From Tenacibaculum soleae (GTDB taxonomy: Bacteria; Bacteroidota; Bacteroidia; Flavobacteriales; Flavobacteriaceae): a DNA stretch of 64,000 nucleotides. Positions 17,311-24,972 of the stretch are shown here, one piece after another. The position numbers were made by a program, and so were the translations under genes. Each line of letters opens with the position of its first letter. Within the stretch, counting starts at the first letter, position 1. Under the pieces are notes generated by a model, which was not told the DNA's origin, did no database searches, and was given only the letters and a program-made list of their open reading frames with translations. The DNA lies in contig NZ_MAKX01000001.1 of the NCBI RefSeq assembly GCF_001693415.1, forward strand, positions 762,047-826,046, given 5' to 3'.

Positions 17311-17452
17311 TACTAAATTGAATTCTATATTATTTAAGGGCAAAATTCAATCTAAGAAGTAAAAGTAATGTTAACTAGAAATTAATGTTGCATTATCAGA
17401 ATGTTTGTTTAGTGTTATGAGGTAAGGGTAATTGTTACCATATTGTTAACGG

Positions 17453-19777
17453 TTAAAATATTTTAATTCCTAAAGTGTAGGTTCTAGGAGTTGCAGGCCC
17501 GTATATAAAGTTGCTGTCTCGCTCGTTTCCTATATCAAATTTTGATTGATAACTATCAAAAATGTTTTTAACCCCTACTGTAAACTCAATATTTGTTTGT
17601 AGTTTTTCTAATTCGAATTTATAGCTTGAATTAATACCTACATTAAAAAATGATGGAGAAGTAAAATATTCATCCTGTATTAAGTTTTGATTAGATGCTA
17701 AATGCAAAACATTCATCTTGCCGGTATATACTAAATTTAAAGCTGTTTTAAACTTTTGATTAGGGGTATAGGTTGCAGTTGCGTAACCATAAGTATTTGG
17801 TGTACGTAAAAATTCTCTTTTTGTTTCTAATACATTAGAATTGGTTACTGCCGTATTGTATTTGCTCGACTGATAAGTAAAACCAGCATCAAACTGAAAG
17901 ATACCATCGTAGTTTAAACGTGTTTCTAGTGTAATTCCTTTTACAACAGCGCCATCACCATTCTTTTTTTCAAAAACCTCTCCAAAAGCATCCTCTCCTA
18001 TAGCTTCTAAAAAGAAAGCATCTTGTAAATTGGTATAAAAACTTTCAACAGTAAATCCGTAAATATAATGTTCGGTTGGTTGATCGTAATTAAAAGAAAC
18101 AGTGTAGCTATTTGAACGTTCTCTTTTTAAATCATCAGCAAGTTGCACTCTTGATATTCCTCCGCCGGCAAAAGCAATGTGTAAATCGGTGTCAAAAGCT
18201 TGTGGTGCTCTAAAACCTGTACCCCAAGTTGCTCTTAATTGTCCTTTTTCAAAAGGTTTAAATAATAAAGAAACTCGTGGGCTTGCTACATTGTTAATAA
18301 GTGTTTTTTTTGTGCCATCTTTTTTCAAGGCATTTAATTTATGGTGATCATAACGAACCCCTGCAAGTAAATTCCACTTTTCGTTTATTTCCCAATCACT
18401 CTGAAAAAAGAACCCGTAATTTTGAGTAACCTGATCTACTTTGTATTGATAAGCATCAATTTCATCAAATACATCATCTTGTACAAACTCCGTTCCGATA
18501 GTTAATATATTATTCCCTTTTAAAAAATCATCTAATTTATGGTTAAACTGTAATCCTCCTTGAAAAGTAGTAGTTTCAGAATTACCATAAGGTGGATTTG
18601 CTAAATGTGCAGTGTCTTCAGTTGTTCCTGCTTCTGGGCGCACTCCAGTGTAATGATCTCTATCGGTATACTGAGAAGAAAAATAGGTGATAATTGAACT
18701 ATTATCATCGTTAAAATTAATTTGATAATCAATATTACCAGCATACACATCATGTGTTCTTTCTTCAGATTGCAATGCAAAATGCGGAGCTGTTTTAATC
18801 ATTTCGCCACCATAACGATATTCGTTCATTTTACTAAAGTTAATTTCTATCTTCTGATTTTCGGTAGGTAAAAAAAATAAATTAGTACCAAATGAGTTGT
18901 TTTTTAATTGTGGAAGCTCAGAATAATTATCACCATTATGATCATAAATTTCTCGAGCTCTATTGTTTATAAAAAATGAAATTCCTGCGTTTTTTTCATC
19001 ATTTATAACAGTAGCGTTACCCGTAATAATATGATCAGAAGTTCCTTTAATATTTTGGTATGTGTAACCAATGCTGTACTCATTTTTTTTAGGAATATTG
19101 GTGATAACGTTTACAGTACCACCAATAGCGCTAGAACCATAAAGTGCAGAGCCTCCACCGCGAACCACTTCGATACGATTTATCATATTTGTAGGAATTT
19201 GTTCTAAACCATACAAGCCTGTTAGTGGACTAAAAATTGGGCGTCCATTAATTAATATTTGCGAATATCCCCCGGCTAATCCATTCATACGAAGTTGTGT
19301 ATAGTTACAGGTTTGGCAATCGGTTTCTACTCGTAAACCTGTTTGGAATTTTAACCCTTCAGATAAATTACATGCTTGAACGTCAGCTAAAGTTTCACTG
19401 TTAATTACATTTACAATTACCGGACTGTTGGTTTGTCGTTTATCTGTTCTTGTTCCTGTAACAGTTACTTGGTCTAAAATTTCAGCAGTTTCTTTTAGTA
19501 TAAAATTAACTTTTTTTTCTTCGGATGATTTTAAATTGATGTTTTTTCGTTCTGATAAATACCCTAAAGAAGAAGCAACTAAAACAAATTTATTTTTTGA
19601 TGTTTCAAGTGTGTAATTTCCATTTTTATCAGTAGTTGTGCCAATGTTTGTTCCTTTTATAAGAATATTTGCAAAAGGAATTGTTTCTCCTTTAGCGTTA
19701 GTTGTTTTTCCTGTGATTATTTGTGCTTTTACAAAGGTTGTTGTAAATAAAATGATTAGAAGAATAGAATTTTTCAT
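17453..19777 (-). CDS. TonB-dependent receptor, probably for metal uptake
   Basis: 774 residues: a signal peptide (MKNSILLIILFTTTFVKAQ), a CarboxypepD-like domain (about 20-100), then a plug with QVTVTGTR, the TonB-receptor motif LRMNGLAGGYSQILINGRPIFSPLTGLYG and IEVVRGGGSALYGSSAIGGTVNVIT, and a barrel ending TLGIKIF. Plug motifs are of the siderophore/cobalamin/metal type. It is divergent from the MntR-type regulator and metal ABC operon, with a palindrome in the shared promoter, so it probably moves the same metal through the outer membrane. The metal itself (Mn, Zn or Fe) cannot be read. Confidence 0.88.
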   Translation of the reverse strand: MKNSILLIILFTTTFVKAQIITGKTTNAKGETIPFANILIKGTNIGTTTDKNGNYTLETSKNKFVLVASSLGYLSERKNINLKSSEEKKVNFILKETAEILDQVTVTGTRTDKRQTNSPVIVNVINSETLADVQACNLSEGLKFQTGLRVETDCQTCNYTQLRMNGLAGGYSQILINGRPIFSPLTGLYGLEQIPTNMINRIEVVRGGGSALYGSSAIGGTVNVITNIPKKNEYSIGYTYQNIKGTSDHIITGNATVINDEKNAGISFFINNRAREIYDHNGDNYSELPQLKNNSFGTNLFFLPTENQKIEINFSKMNEYRYGGEMIKTAPHFALQSEERTHDVYAGNIDYQINFNDDNSSIITYFSSQYTDRDHYTGVRPEAGTTEDTAHLANPPYGNSETTTFQGGLQFNHKLDDFLKGNNILTIGTEFVQDDVFDEIDAYQYKVDQVTQNYGFFFQSDWEINEKWNLLAGVRYDHHKLNALKKDGTKKTLINNVASPRVSLLFKPFEKGQLRATWGTGFRAPQAFDTDLHIAFAGGGISRVQLADDLKRERSNSYTVSFNYDQPTEHYIYGFTVESFYTNLQDAFFLEAIGEDAFGEVFEKKNGDGAVVKGITLETRLNYDGIFQFDAGFTYQSSKYNTAVTNSNVLETKREFLRTPNTYGYATATYTPNQKFKTALNLVYTGKMNVLHLASNQNLIQDEYFTSPSFFNVGINSSYKFELEKLQTNIEFTVGVKNIFDSYQSKFDIGNERDSNFIYGPATPRTYTLGIKIF

Positions 19778-19800
19778 TGCTGATTGTTTTAATTTTTACG

Positions 19801-19808
19801 CAAATGTA
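19801..19808 (-). promoter_or_regulatory. -7 box for metal TonB receptor
   Basis: The minus strand reads TACATTTG, matching TAnnTTTG, 23 bases before the ATG. A TTG (complement of 19823-19825) lies 14 bases further upstream as a possible -33 element and falls inside the palindrome at 19814-19835. Confidence 0.6.
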
Positions 19809-19813
19809 AATAA

Positions 19814-19835
19814 ATTTTTAGACAAGACTAAAAAT
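19814..19835. promoter_or_regulatory. Palindromic operator, probable MntR/DtxR-type box
   Basis: ATTTTTAG and CTAAAAAT are perfect 8-base arms around a 6-base centre (ACAAGA). It lies between the divergent receptor and regulator genes, over the -33 region of the receptor. The layout fits autoregulation and metal-dependent control in both directions. Confidence 0.6.
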
Positions 19836-19858
19836 TATTTTATATAAATGAAAAATTA

Positions 19859-19866
19859 TATATTTG
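19859..19866 (+). promoter_or_regulatory. -7 box for metal-transport operon
   Basis: TATATTTG matches TAnnTTTG, 18 bases before the regulator ATG. The operator palindrome lies 23 bases upstream of it. Confidence 0.55.
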
Positions 19867-19884
19867 TAAAGTTAAAAAAATACA

Positions 19885-20541
19885 ATGTTTAGCCAGTCAG
19901 AAGAAAATTATATAAAAACCATTTATCATTTAGCAGTAATGTCTGATAAAGGAATTAGTACAAACGCTATTGCTAAAAGTTTAAAAACAAAGGCATCTTC
20001 GGTAACAGATATGATTAAAAAATTATCTGACAAAGAAGTTGTTGTTTATAAGAAATATCAAGGAGTTACGTTAACTGATCTCGGAAAAAAAACGGCAGCG
20101 AATATTATTCGAAAACATCGTTTGTGGGAAGTTTTTTTAGTAGAAAAACTTAATTTTTCTTGGGATGAAGTGCATGAAGTTGCTGAACAATTAGAACATA
20201 TAAAATCACCTAAATTAATAGATGAATTAGATGCTTTATTAGATTTTCCTACACATGATCCACATGGTGATCCGATTCCTGATAAAGAAGGAAATCTACA
20301 AATTATTGAAAAAAGTTTACTTTCGGTTTTAATAAAAGACGAGACGGGTGTTTTAGTTGGCGTAAATGATTCTTCTTCTGAGTTTTTACGTTTTTTAGAC
20401 AAACAAGGTATTGCTTTAGGGCAGCAAATAACAATTATGTACAAAGAACCTTTTGATGATTCTTTTCTAGTGAAAATCAACGGAAAAGAAATGACGATTT
20501 CAAATAAAGTGGCAAACAATATTTATATACAAAAAAATTAA
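19885..20541 (+). CDS. mntR: DtxR/MntR family metal-dependent transcriptional regulator
   Basis: 218 residues in the usual three-part layout: an N-terminal winged helix (SEENYIKTIYHLAV, GISTNAIAKSLKTKASSVTDMIKKL), a metal-binding dimerisation domain (RKHRLWEVFLVEKL, HEVAEQLEHIKSPKLID, DFPTHDPHGDPIPD) and a C-terminal SH3-like FeoA domain (about 150-216). In this family the metal-loaded protein represses uptake genes. It is the first gene of an operon; the next starts 1 base after its stop. The symbol reflects family and context, not a proven metal. Confidence 0.88.
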   Translation: MFSQSEENYIKTIYHLAVMSDKGISTNAIAKSLKTKASSVTDMIKKLSDKEVVVYKKYQGVTLTDLGKKTAANIIRKHRLWEVFLVEKLNFSWDEVHEVAEQLEHIKSPKLIDELDALLDFPTHDPHGDPIPDKEGNLQIIEKSLLSVLIKDETGVLVGVNDSSSEFLRFLDKQGIALGQQITIMYKEPFDDSFLVKINGKEMTISNKVANNIYIQKN

Positions 20542-20542
20542 G

Positions 20543-21454
20543 ATGAAGAAAGTAGCATTAGTATTGATAATCTTATTAGTAGTAAGTTGTGGTAAAAAAG
20601 CAAAAAACAAAAACGGTAAATTAAAAGTAGTTACAACCACTACGATGATTACCGATTTAGTGAAAAATATTGGAGGTGATAAATTAGAGGTTAAAGGTTT
20701 GATGGGTGCAGGAGTAGATCCGCACTTGTATAAAGCTAGCGAAGGCGATGTTTCAAAATTATTTAATGCTGATGTTGTTATCTATAACGGATTACATTTG
20801 GAAGGTAAATTAGAAGAGGTTTTTGAAAAGATGCAACATCAAAATAAAAAAACGATTATAGTTTCTGACATAATTAATAAAAATGATTTAATAAGTTCTG
20901 AATTATTTGCGTCAAATTACGATCCTCATATTTGGTTTGATATTAATAACTGGAGGAAAATAACATTATACGTCGCAGAAAAATTAGCAGAAATAGATAC
21001 TAAAAATGCTGCTTTTTATCAGCAAAACGGGAAAGAATATTTAGACAAACTAGTAGCTTTAAATAAAGAGGTTGAAAGCAAAATAAACGAATTACCAATA
21101 GAGAAAAGAATTTTAGTAACCGCACACGATGCGTTTAATTATTTCGGAAACCAACATCAATTTAAGGTTGTTGGTTTACAAGGATTATCAACAGCAACAG
21201 AAGCTGGTGTTCAGGATGTTCAGAAGTTAGCGCGTTTTATTATAGATACTAATGTAAAAGCAATTTTTGTAGAAAGTTCTGTTCCGAAACGAACTATTGA
21301 AGCTTTGCAAGAAGCTGTAAAATCTAAAAATCAAGAAGTGCTAATTGGTGGAACGTTATATTCTGATGCTTTAGGAAATGCAGGAACAGAAGAAGGAACT
21401 TATATAGGCATGTACAAAGCAAATGTGAATACGATTGTTAACGCATTAAAATAA
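20543..21454 (+). CDS. Metal ABC transporter substrate-binding lipoprotein (ZnuA/TroA type)
   Basis: 303 residues. Lipoprotein signal ends LLVVSCGKK, so the lipid Cys is near residue 16. The cluster A-1/A-9 metal site is visible: His in VDPHLYKAS, His in DPHIWFD, His in [11 protein letters not shown], and Glu/Asp in VESSVPKR and [10 protein letters not shown]. The family binds Mn, Zn or Fe in the periplasm. There is no long His-rich loop like those in Zn-specific ZnuA, which favours Mn or Fe. It begins 1 base after mntR and ends 1 base before the ATPase. Confidence 0.9.
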   Translation: MKKVALVLIILLVVSCGKKAKNKNGKLKVVTTTTMITDLVKNIGGDKLEVKGLMGAGVDPHLYKASEGDVSKLFNADVVIYNGLHLEGKLEEVFEKMQHQNKKTIIVSDIINKNDLISSELFASNYDPHIWFDINNWRKITLYVAEKLAEIDTKNAAFYQQNGKEYLDKLVALNKEVESKINELPIEKRILVTAHDAFNYFGNQHQFKVVGLQGLSTATEAGVQDVQKLARFIIDTNVKAIFVESSVPKRTIEALQEAVKSKNQEVLIGGTLYSDALGNAGTEEGTYIGMYKANVNTIVNALK

Positions 21455-21455
21455 T

Positions 21456-22193
21456 ATGGAAACAAAATACGCAGTAACGGTTGATGATTTAACGGTTGCT
21501 TATAATTACAAGCCGGTACTTTGGGATATTGACTTAGCCATTCCTGAAGGGGTTTTAATGGCTATCGTTGGTCCAAATGGTGCGGGTAAATCTACCTTGA
21601 TAAAATCTATTTTAGGAATTATAAAACCCATTGCAGGAAGTGTTTCTATCTATGGGAAACAATATGATAAACAACGAAAATTAGTTGCTTATGTTCCGCA
21701 AAAAGGAAGTGTAGATTGGGATTTTCCTACCACAGCTTTAGATGTTGTTATGATGGGAACTTATGGAAGTTTAGGTTGGATAAAACGACCAGGGAAATCA
21801 CAAAAAAAAACAGCTTTAGAAGCGCTTGAAAAAGTAGGGATGCTAGCTTTTAAAAGTCGACAAATTTCGCAACTTTCAGGTGGGCAACAACAACGTGTTT
21901 TTTTAGCTAGAGCATTGGCACAAGATGCTTCCATCTATTTTATGGATGAACCTTTTCAGGGAGTAGATGCAACTACAGAAATTACTATTATCAATATTTT
22001 AAAAGAATTACGAAAAGCAGGAAAAACAGTAGTTGTAGTGCATCACGATTTGCAAACCGTTCCTGAATATTTTGATTGGGTAACTTTTTTAAATGTAAAG
22101 AAGATTGCAACAGGTCCTGTAAAAGAAATTTTTAACGATGATAATCTAACGAAAACATACGGAATTAACTATAAAGTAAGTGTACAGCAGTAA
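21456..22193 (+). CDS. Metal ABC transporter ATP-binding protein
   Basis: 245 residues. Walker [10 protein letters not shown] near 39-47, signature LSGGQQQR near 145, Walker [13 protein letters not shown] and the switch His in VVVHHDLQ. This is the nucleotide-binding subunit of the Mn/Zn/Fe importer (MntB/ZnuC class). It lies directly after the binding protein; the permeases follow after an inserted four-helix-bundle gene. Confidence 0.92.
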   Translation: METKYAVTVDDLTVAYNYKPVLWDIDLAIPEGVLMAIVGPNGAGKSTLIKSILGIIKPIAGSVSIYGKQYDKQRKLVAYVPQKGSVDWDFPTTALDVVMMGTYGSLGWIKRPGKSQKKTALEALEKVGMLAFKSRQISQLSGGQQQRVFLARALAQDASIYFMDEPFQGVDATTEITIINILKELRKAGKTVVVVHHDLQTVPEYFDWVTFLNVKKIATGPVKEIFNDDNLTKTYGINYKVSVQQ

Positions 22194-22234
22194 GTTTTTA
22201 GTAAGTAGTAGTTAGAAAAGAAAAAATCAATAAG

Positions 22235-22612
22235 ATGAAAGAAATAAAGTTCAAGTTTGAAGATTTGAAAGTGTATCAAAAGGCACTTGAATTTGTCGAC
22301 TTTTCTTATGAAATATCAAATAATTTTCCAGATATAGAACGTTTTGGATTGAAGTCTCAATTTAATAGAGCTGCTGTTTCTATTGCATTAAACATTGCTG
22401 AAGGTTCTGCAGATACAGACAAACAGTTTAATAGGTTTTTACAAATAGCACTAGGTTCTACAAATGAATGTGTAGTTTGTATTTCGGTTGCAAAAAGGCA
22501 AAAATTTATTTCTGAAAAGTCTGAAAATGAGATTCGTGAAAAACTAGAAGAACTTTCAAAGATGATTATAGGTTTGCAAAAATATTTACGTAACAAAAAT
22601 ACTAACCTTTAA
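22235..22612 (+). CDS. Four-helix-bundle protein (23S rRNA-intervening-sequence protein family)
   Basis: 125 residues with the family signature: FEDLKVYQKALEFVDFSYEISNNFP, FGLKSQFNRAAVSIALNIAEGSA and the FLQIALGSTNEC helix. These small proteins form pentamers of helical bundles and turn up scattered in intergenic or rRNA positions across Bacteroidetes; their own role is unknown. Here it sits inside a metal ABC operon, between ATPase and permease, where such a gene is not expected. Its flanks are short repeats of TAG/GAC type (AGTAAGTAGTAGTTAG before, CTAACGACTATCGAC after). Its TAA is in frame with the following permease. Confidence 0.88.
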   Translation: MKEIKFKFEDLKVYQKALEFVDFSYEISNNFPDIERFGLKSQFNRAAVSIALNIAEGSADTDKQFNRFLQIALGSTNECVVCISVAKRQKFISEKSENEIREKLEELSKMIIGLQKYLRNKNTNL

Positions 22613-22624
22613 AAACTAACGACT

Positions 22625-23749
22625 ATCGACTTTACTGAATATTTTAAACTCGTTTTTACAGATTATACACTTCGAACAATCACTATTGGTACTGCAATTT
22701 TAGGTGCTATTTGTGGTATGCTAGGTAGTTTTGCGGTGTTAAGAAAACAAAGTTTATTAGGCGACGCAATTTCACACGCATCATTACCTGGTATTGCTAT
22801 TGCGTTTTTAATTACAGGGACAAAAGATACTAATATTTTATTGTTAGGCGCCCTGATAAGTGGATTAATCGGAGCTTTTTGGGTACGTGGAATTGTAAAA
22901 AACACACATTTAAAAACAGATACTGCTTTAGGATTGATTCTTTCTGTTTTCTTCGGATTCGGAATGTTATTGTTAACTTTTATTCAAAAATTACCAAATG
23001 CAAATCAATCAGGTTTAGATAAATTTTTATTTGGTCAGGCAGCAACATTGTTAATTAAAGATGTTTGGTTTATGACAGTAGTTACAGCTATTTGTTTAGC
23101 GGTATTATTGCTATTCTGGAAAGAACTTAAACTCTTATTATTTGATGCAGATTATGCAAAAACCTTAGGTTTTAATACAAAATTTATAGATACTCTAATT
23201 ACAAGTTTTATTGTCTTAGCAATTGTTTTGGGTTTGCAAACAGTGGGTGTTGTTTTAATGAGTGCCATGTTGTTGGCGCCAGCAGCAGCAGCACGTCAAT
23301 GGACAAATAGTTTAAGTACCATGGTTGTTTTAGCTGCTATTTTTGGTTTGTTAGCAGGTGTTGTTGGTACTGGTATTAGTGCAAGTCAATCAAATTTATC
23401 TACGGGGCCAGTAATTGTATTAGTTGCTGCAGTATTTGTAGTGTTTTCATTTGTTTTTTCACCTTCCAGAGGTTTGCTTTTTCGTCAGATTCGTTTTTTA
23501 AAAAACAGGCGCGATATACAACTGCATAAAACCTTATCCTTTATGTTTGATTTGGTAAAGACACACGAAGATAAATCCCATCCGCATGCGGTAAAAATTT
23601 TAAATAATTTTCAAGGATATACAAGAGGAACTTTAAAAAAATTAGAAGAGAAAGAATATATAAGAGTACAAGGTAAAATGTGGTCTATGACGGAAGAAGG
23701 ATATCAGTTTGCAGGTAATTTATATAATCAACATATAGAAAATGAGTAG
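22625..23749 (+). CDS. Metal ABC transporter permease with winged-helix tail; start codon abnormal
   Basis: ABC-3 family permease. The TM1 homology (DFTEYFKLVFTDYTLRTITIGTAILGAI) is encoded from about 22628, upstream of the first ATG (22718). Between the in-frame TAA at 22610 and 22718 there is no ATG, GTG or TTG; an ATC at 22625 sits where the start should be. From 22625 the protein is 374 residues; from 22718 it is 343 and loses most of TM1. Motifs SLLGDAISHASLPGIAIAF and SAMLLAPAAAARQW fit the family. The last 100 residues (TRGTLKKLEEKEYIRVQGKMWSMTEEGYQFA) look like a winged helix. Overlaps the next permease by 8 bases. Confidence 0.8.
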   Translation: MDFTEYFKLVFTDYTLRTITIGTAILGAICGMLGSFAVLRKQSLLGDAISHASLPGIAIAFLITGTKDTNILLLGALISGLIGAFWVRGIVKNTHLKTDTALGLILSVFFGFGMLLLTFIQKLPNANQSGLDKFLFGQAATLLIKDVWFMTVVTAICLAVLLLFWKELKLLLFDADYAKTLGFNTKFIDTLITSFIVLAIVLGLQTVGVVLMSAMLLAPAAAARQWTNSLSTMVVLAAIFGLLAGVVGTGISASQSNLSTGPVIVLVAAVFVVFSFVFSPSRGLLFRQIRFLKNRRDIQLHKTLSFMFDLVKTHEDKSHPHAVKILNNFQGYTRGTLKKLEEKEYIRVQGKMWSMTEEGYQFAGNLYNQHIENE

Positions 23750-24902
23750 TGCTCAGATAGAAATACAATTAATAGCAAGTTTAGTAGCAGTAGCTTGTGC
23801 AATACCTGGTGTGTTTTTGGTGTTGCGAAAAATGGCCTTAATTAGTGATGCTATAAGTCATTCGATTTTACCAGGTTTGGTAGTAGGTTTTTTTATTACA
23901 CATGATTTAAATTCTCCTTTATTAATTTTAATGGGAGCTTTATCAGGAATTTTAACCGTTGTTTTGGTAGAATATATTCAGAAAACAAAATTAGTAAAAG
24001 AAGATACAGCTATTGGTTTAGTATTTCCGGCATTGTTTAGTATTGGTGTACTTTTGATATCTAAAAATGCAAACGACGTTCATTTAGATGTTGATGCTGT
24101 TTTATTGGGTGAATTAGCTTTCGCGCCGTTTGATAGATTGATGATTAACGGAACAGATATTGGGCCTAAATCATTATGGATTATAGGAACAATATTAGCA
24201 ATTACCTTAAGTCTTTTAATTACTTTTTTTAAAGAGTTAAAAGTAAGTACATTCGATGCAGGTTTAACAACCGCTTTAGGTTTTTCGCCAATTGTAATTC
24301 ACTACGGATTAATGAGTGTAGCTTCGGTAACAACTGTAGGAGCTTTTGATGCAGTCGGAGCAATATTAGTTGTCGCTCTAATGATTGCGCCAGCAGCCAC
24401 CGCTTATTTATTAACGAATGATTTAACGAAAATGTTAGTTTTTTCAGGCCTATTTGGTGTGTTTTCGGCCATTTCGGGTTATTGGGTAGCGCATTTGTTA
24501 GATGCTTCTATATCAGGATCGATGATTAGTATGCTTGGGTTGATTTTCTTTTTTGTGTATTTATTAGCGCCCAATAGAGGATTAATTTCAGTAATTTACC
24601 GAAACAGGCAGCAACAAAAAGAAGTGCAATTACTTACTTTTTTGTTACATTTAAATAATCATACCGAAAAAAGAGAAAGACATATTAATCATTTAAATGA
24701 ACATATAAATTGGCATAAAATTAAAGCAAAATCGGTAGTAGATTTAGCAGAGAAAAATAATATGATTCTTATTGAAAACCAAATTATATCACTTACCCAA
24801 AAAGGAAAAGCTTTTACAGAAAAAGCAATAGATTACATAATAACAAACGATGATTCTAAAATTGAATCGATGAAAAAAGATTTTTTCTTATTTAGAGGAT
24901 AA
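23742..24902 (+). CDS. Metal ABC transporter permease, second subunit, with cytosolic winged-helix tail
   Basis: 386 residues. The ABC-3 core (LRKMALISDAISHSILPGLVVGFF, GAFDAVGAILVVALMIAPAATAYLL) has about eight or nine transmembrane helices. Residues from about 285 to the end form a charged cytosolic tail (VVDLAEKNNMILIENQIISLTQKGKAFTEKA) that resembles a winged helix. With the preceding gene it would make the transmembrane pore. It has a normal ATG overlapping the previous stop (ATGAGTAG). Confidence 0.88.
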   Translation: MSSAQIEIQLIASLVAVACAIPGVFLVLRKMALISDAISHSILPGLVVGFFITHDLNSPLLILMGALSGILTVVLVEYIQKTKLVKEDTAIGLVFPALFSIGVLLISKNANDVHLDVDAVLLGELAFAPFDRLMINGTDIGPKSLWIIGTILAITLSLLITFFKELKVSTFDAGLTTALGFSPIVIHYGLMSVASVTTVGAFDAVGAILVVALMIAPAATAYLLTNDLTKMLVFSGLFGVFSAISGYWVAHLLDASISGSMISMLGLIFFFVYLLAPNRGLISVIYRNRQQQKEVQLLTFLLHLNNHTEKRERHINHLNEHINWHKIKAKSVVDLAEKNNMILIENQIISLTQKGKAFTEKAIDYIITNDDSKIESMKKDFFLFRG

Positions 24903-24972
24903 AAGTCAATTTTTATTCTCTTAGCTTTCTTTTTTTGTCTTTAAAAAGATTATTTTGCAATAAAATAATTCT

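Noticed and set aside
22235-22612. Four-helix-bundle gene considered as a transposon
   Set aside because: There is no transposase or inverted end; the gene is of the intervening-sequence protein family. Spread is inferred only from its odd location.
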